Shown piece after piece: positions 31,751 to 32,108 of a stretch of 32,108 nt of DNA. The stretch covers positions 1 through 32,108 of the forward strand of contig JAFGEC010000464.1 in NCBI GenBank assembly GCA_016931775.1. The letters run 5' to 3'. The DNA is from Candidatus Zhuqueibacterota bacterium (GTDB lineage: Bacteria > Zhuqueibacterota > Zhuqueibacteria > Residuimicrobiales > JAFGEC01). Within the stretch, counting starts at the first letter, position 1. Each line of letters starts with the position of its first letter. The notes under the pieces are model-generated. The model had not been told where the DNA came from and searched no databases. It was given only the letters and a program-made list of their open reading frames with translations. Both the position numbers and the translations under genes were made by a program.

Positions 31751-32108
31751 CATATTTGTGGATTCGGATATTTTGTTGGATCTGTTGCTCAAACGGGAGC
31801 CATTTTTTTTGCCGCCGGCAACGATTTTGTCTTTGGCGGAACAAAAAAAATTAAATATCTATACCAGCCCGGTCATTATCACGAATATTTATTATATCAT
31901 TGCAAAACTGATGAACAAACAAACGGCCTTGAAAAGCATACGAAATATACTCAAGCTGGTCAATGTCGCTGCCGTCGATGAAAAAGTTATATTATTGGCA
32001 CTCGAGTCGAATTTCAAAGATTTTGAGGATTCCGTACAGTACTATACGGCAAAAAACAGTTCGATTCAATTCTTACTGACACGAAACAAAGGGGACTATC
32101 CCGTTGAA
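31743..32108 (+). CDS. PIN-domain toxin, VapC-like (partial, runs off right edge)
   Basis: 122 codons are visible, almost a full PIN domain. The first acidic motif is IFVDSDILLDLLLKREPF (Asp7, with Asp9 nearby), and the later motifs are DFEDSVQYYTA and FLLTRNKGDYP, matching the VapC-type arrangement of metal-binding acidic residues. Such toxins cleave RNA. The ATG lies inside the antitoxin gene, giving an 8-base overlap. The frame is open at the window edge, so only the last few residues should be missing. Confidence 0.9.
   Translation, partial: MTDIFVDSDILLDLLLKREPFFLPPATILSLAEQKKLNIYTSPVIITNIYYIIAKLMNKQTALKSIRNILKLVNVAAVDEKVILLALESNFKDFEDSVQYYTAKNSSIQFLLTRNKGDYPVE

Overview
The window is most of a cell-surface polysaccharide (O-antigen or capsule type) biosynthesis locus from a Gram-negative bacterium. 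A Wzi-like outer-membrane barrel, a lipoprotein signal peptide and a Wzx/Wzy pair all point to a double membrane. The species cannot be named from the sequence. BrnTA, an antitoxin/PIN pair and a GxxExxY protein are typical of environmental bacteria with large accessory genomes.

Layout. Everything from about 30.3 kb down to 1 bp is on the minus strand and reads as one long, tightly packed gene train with many 1-4 nt stop/start overlaps. In transcription order it holds: a bi-domain oxidoreductase; a GxxExxY PD-(D/E)XK-like protein flanked by direct repeats; a heparinase II/III-family protein; a GT4; PglC-, PglD-, DUF218-, PglE- and PglF-like proteins; a Wzi-like porin; a GT-C membrane protein; RfbF, RfbH and an RfbJ-like reductase; a Wzy/ligase-like membrane protein; an asparagine-synthase-like protein; a Cys-rich glycosyltransferase; Wzx; a GT2; a GT4; the acetamidino cassette WbpG/HisH2/HisF2; and a DUF354 protein behind its own likely promoter. 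A candidate terminator follows at about 1.45 kb. Then come a small hypothetical protein with an HX3CX2C motif and the start of a lipoprotein that runs off the left edge.

The right end (30.3-32.1 kb) is an accessory patch: a GC-rich tandem hairpin element, degenerate short repeats, a minus-strand BrnT/BrnA toxin-antitoxin pair and a divergent plus-strand DUF6364-like antitoxin/PIN toxin pair cut by the window edge.

How the genes fit together (inference from families). PglF, PglE and PglD would make UDP-N,N'-diacetylbacillosamine, and PglC would load it onto undecaprenyl phosphate. The neighbouring GTs extend the chain. RfbF, RfbH and the RfbJ-like enzyme belong to the CDP-3,6-dideoxyhexose pathway, but the required RfbG dehydratase and RfbI reductase are not in the window. 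WbpG with HisH2 and HisF2 would convert an N-acetyl group to an acetamidino group. Wzx flips the repeat unit, the O-antigen-polymerase-like protein polymerises or ligates it, and the Wzi-like protein may act at the outer membrane. Base composition is uneven: the right-hand oxidoreductase gene is much richer in GC than the central Wzy/GT genes, as expected for a mosaic, laterally exchanged locus.
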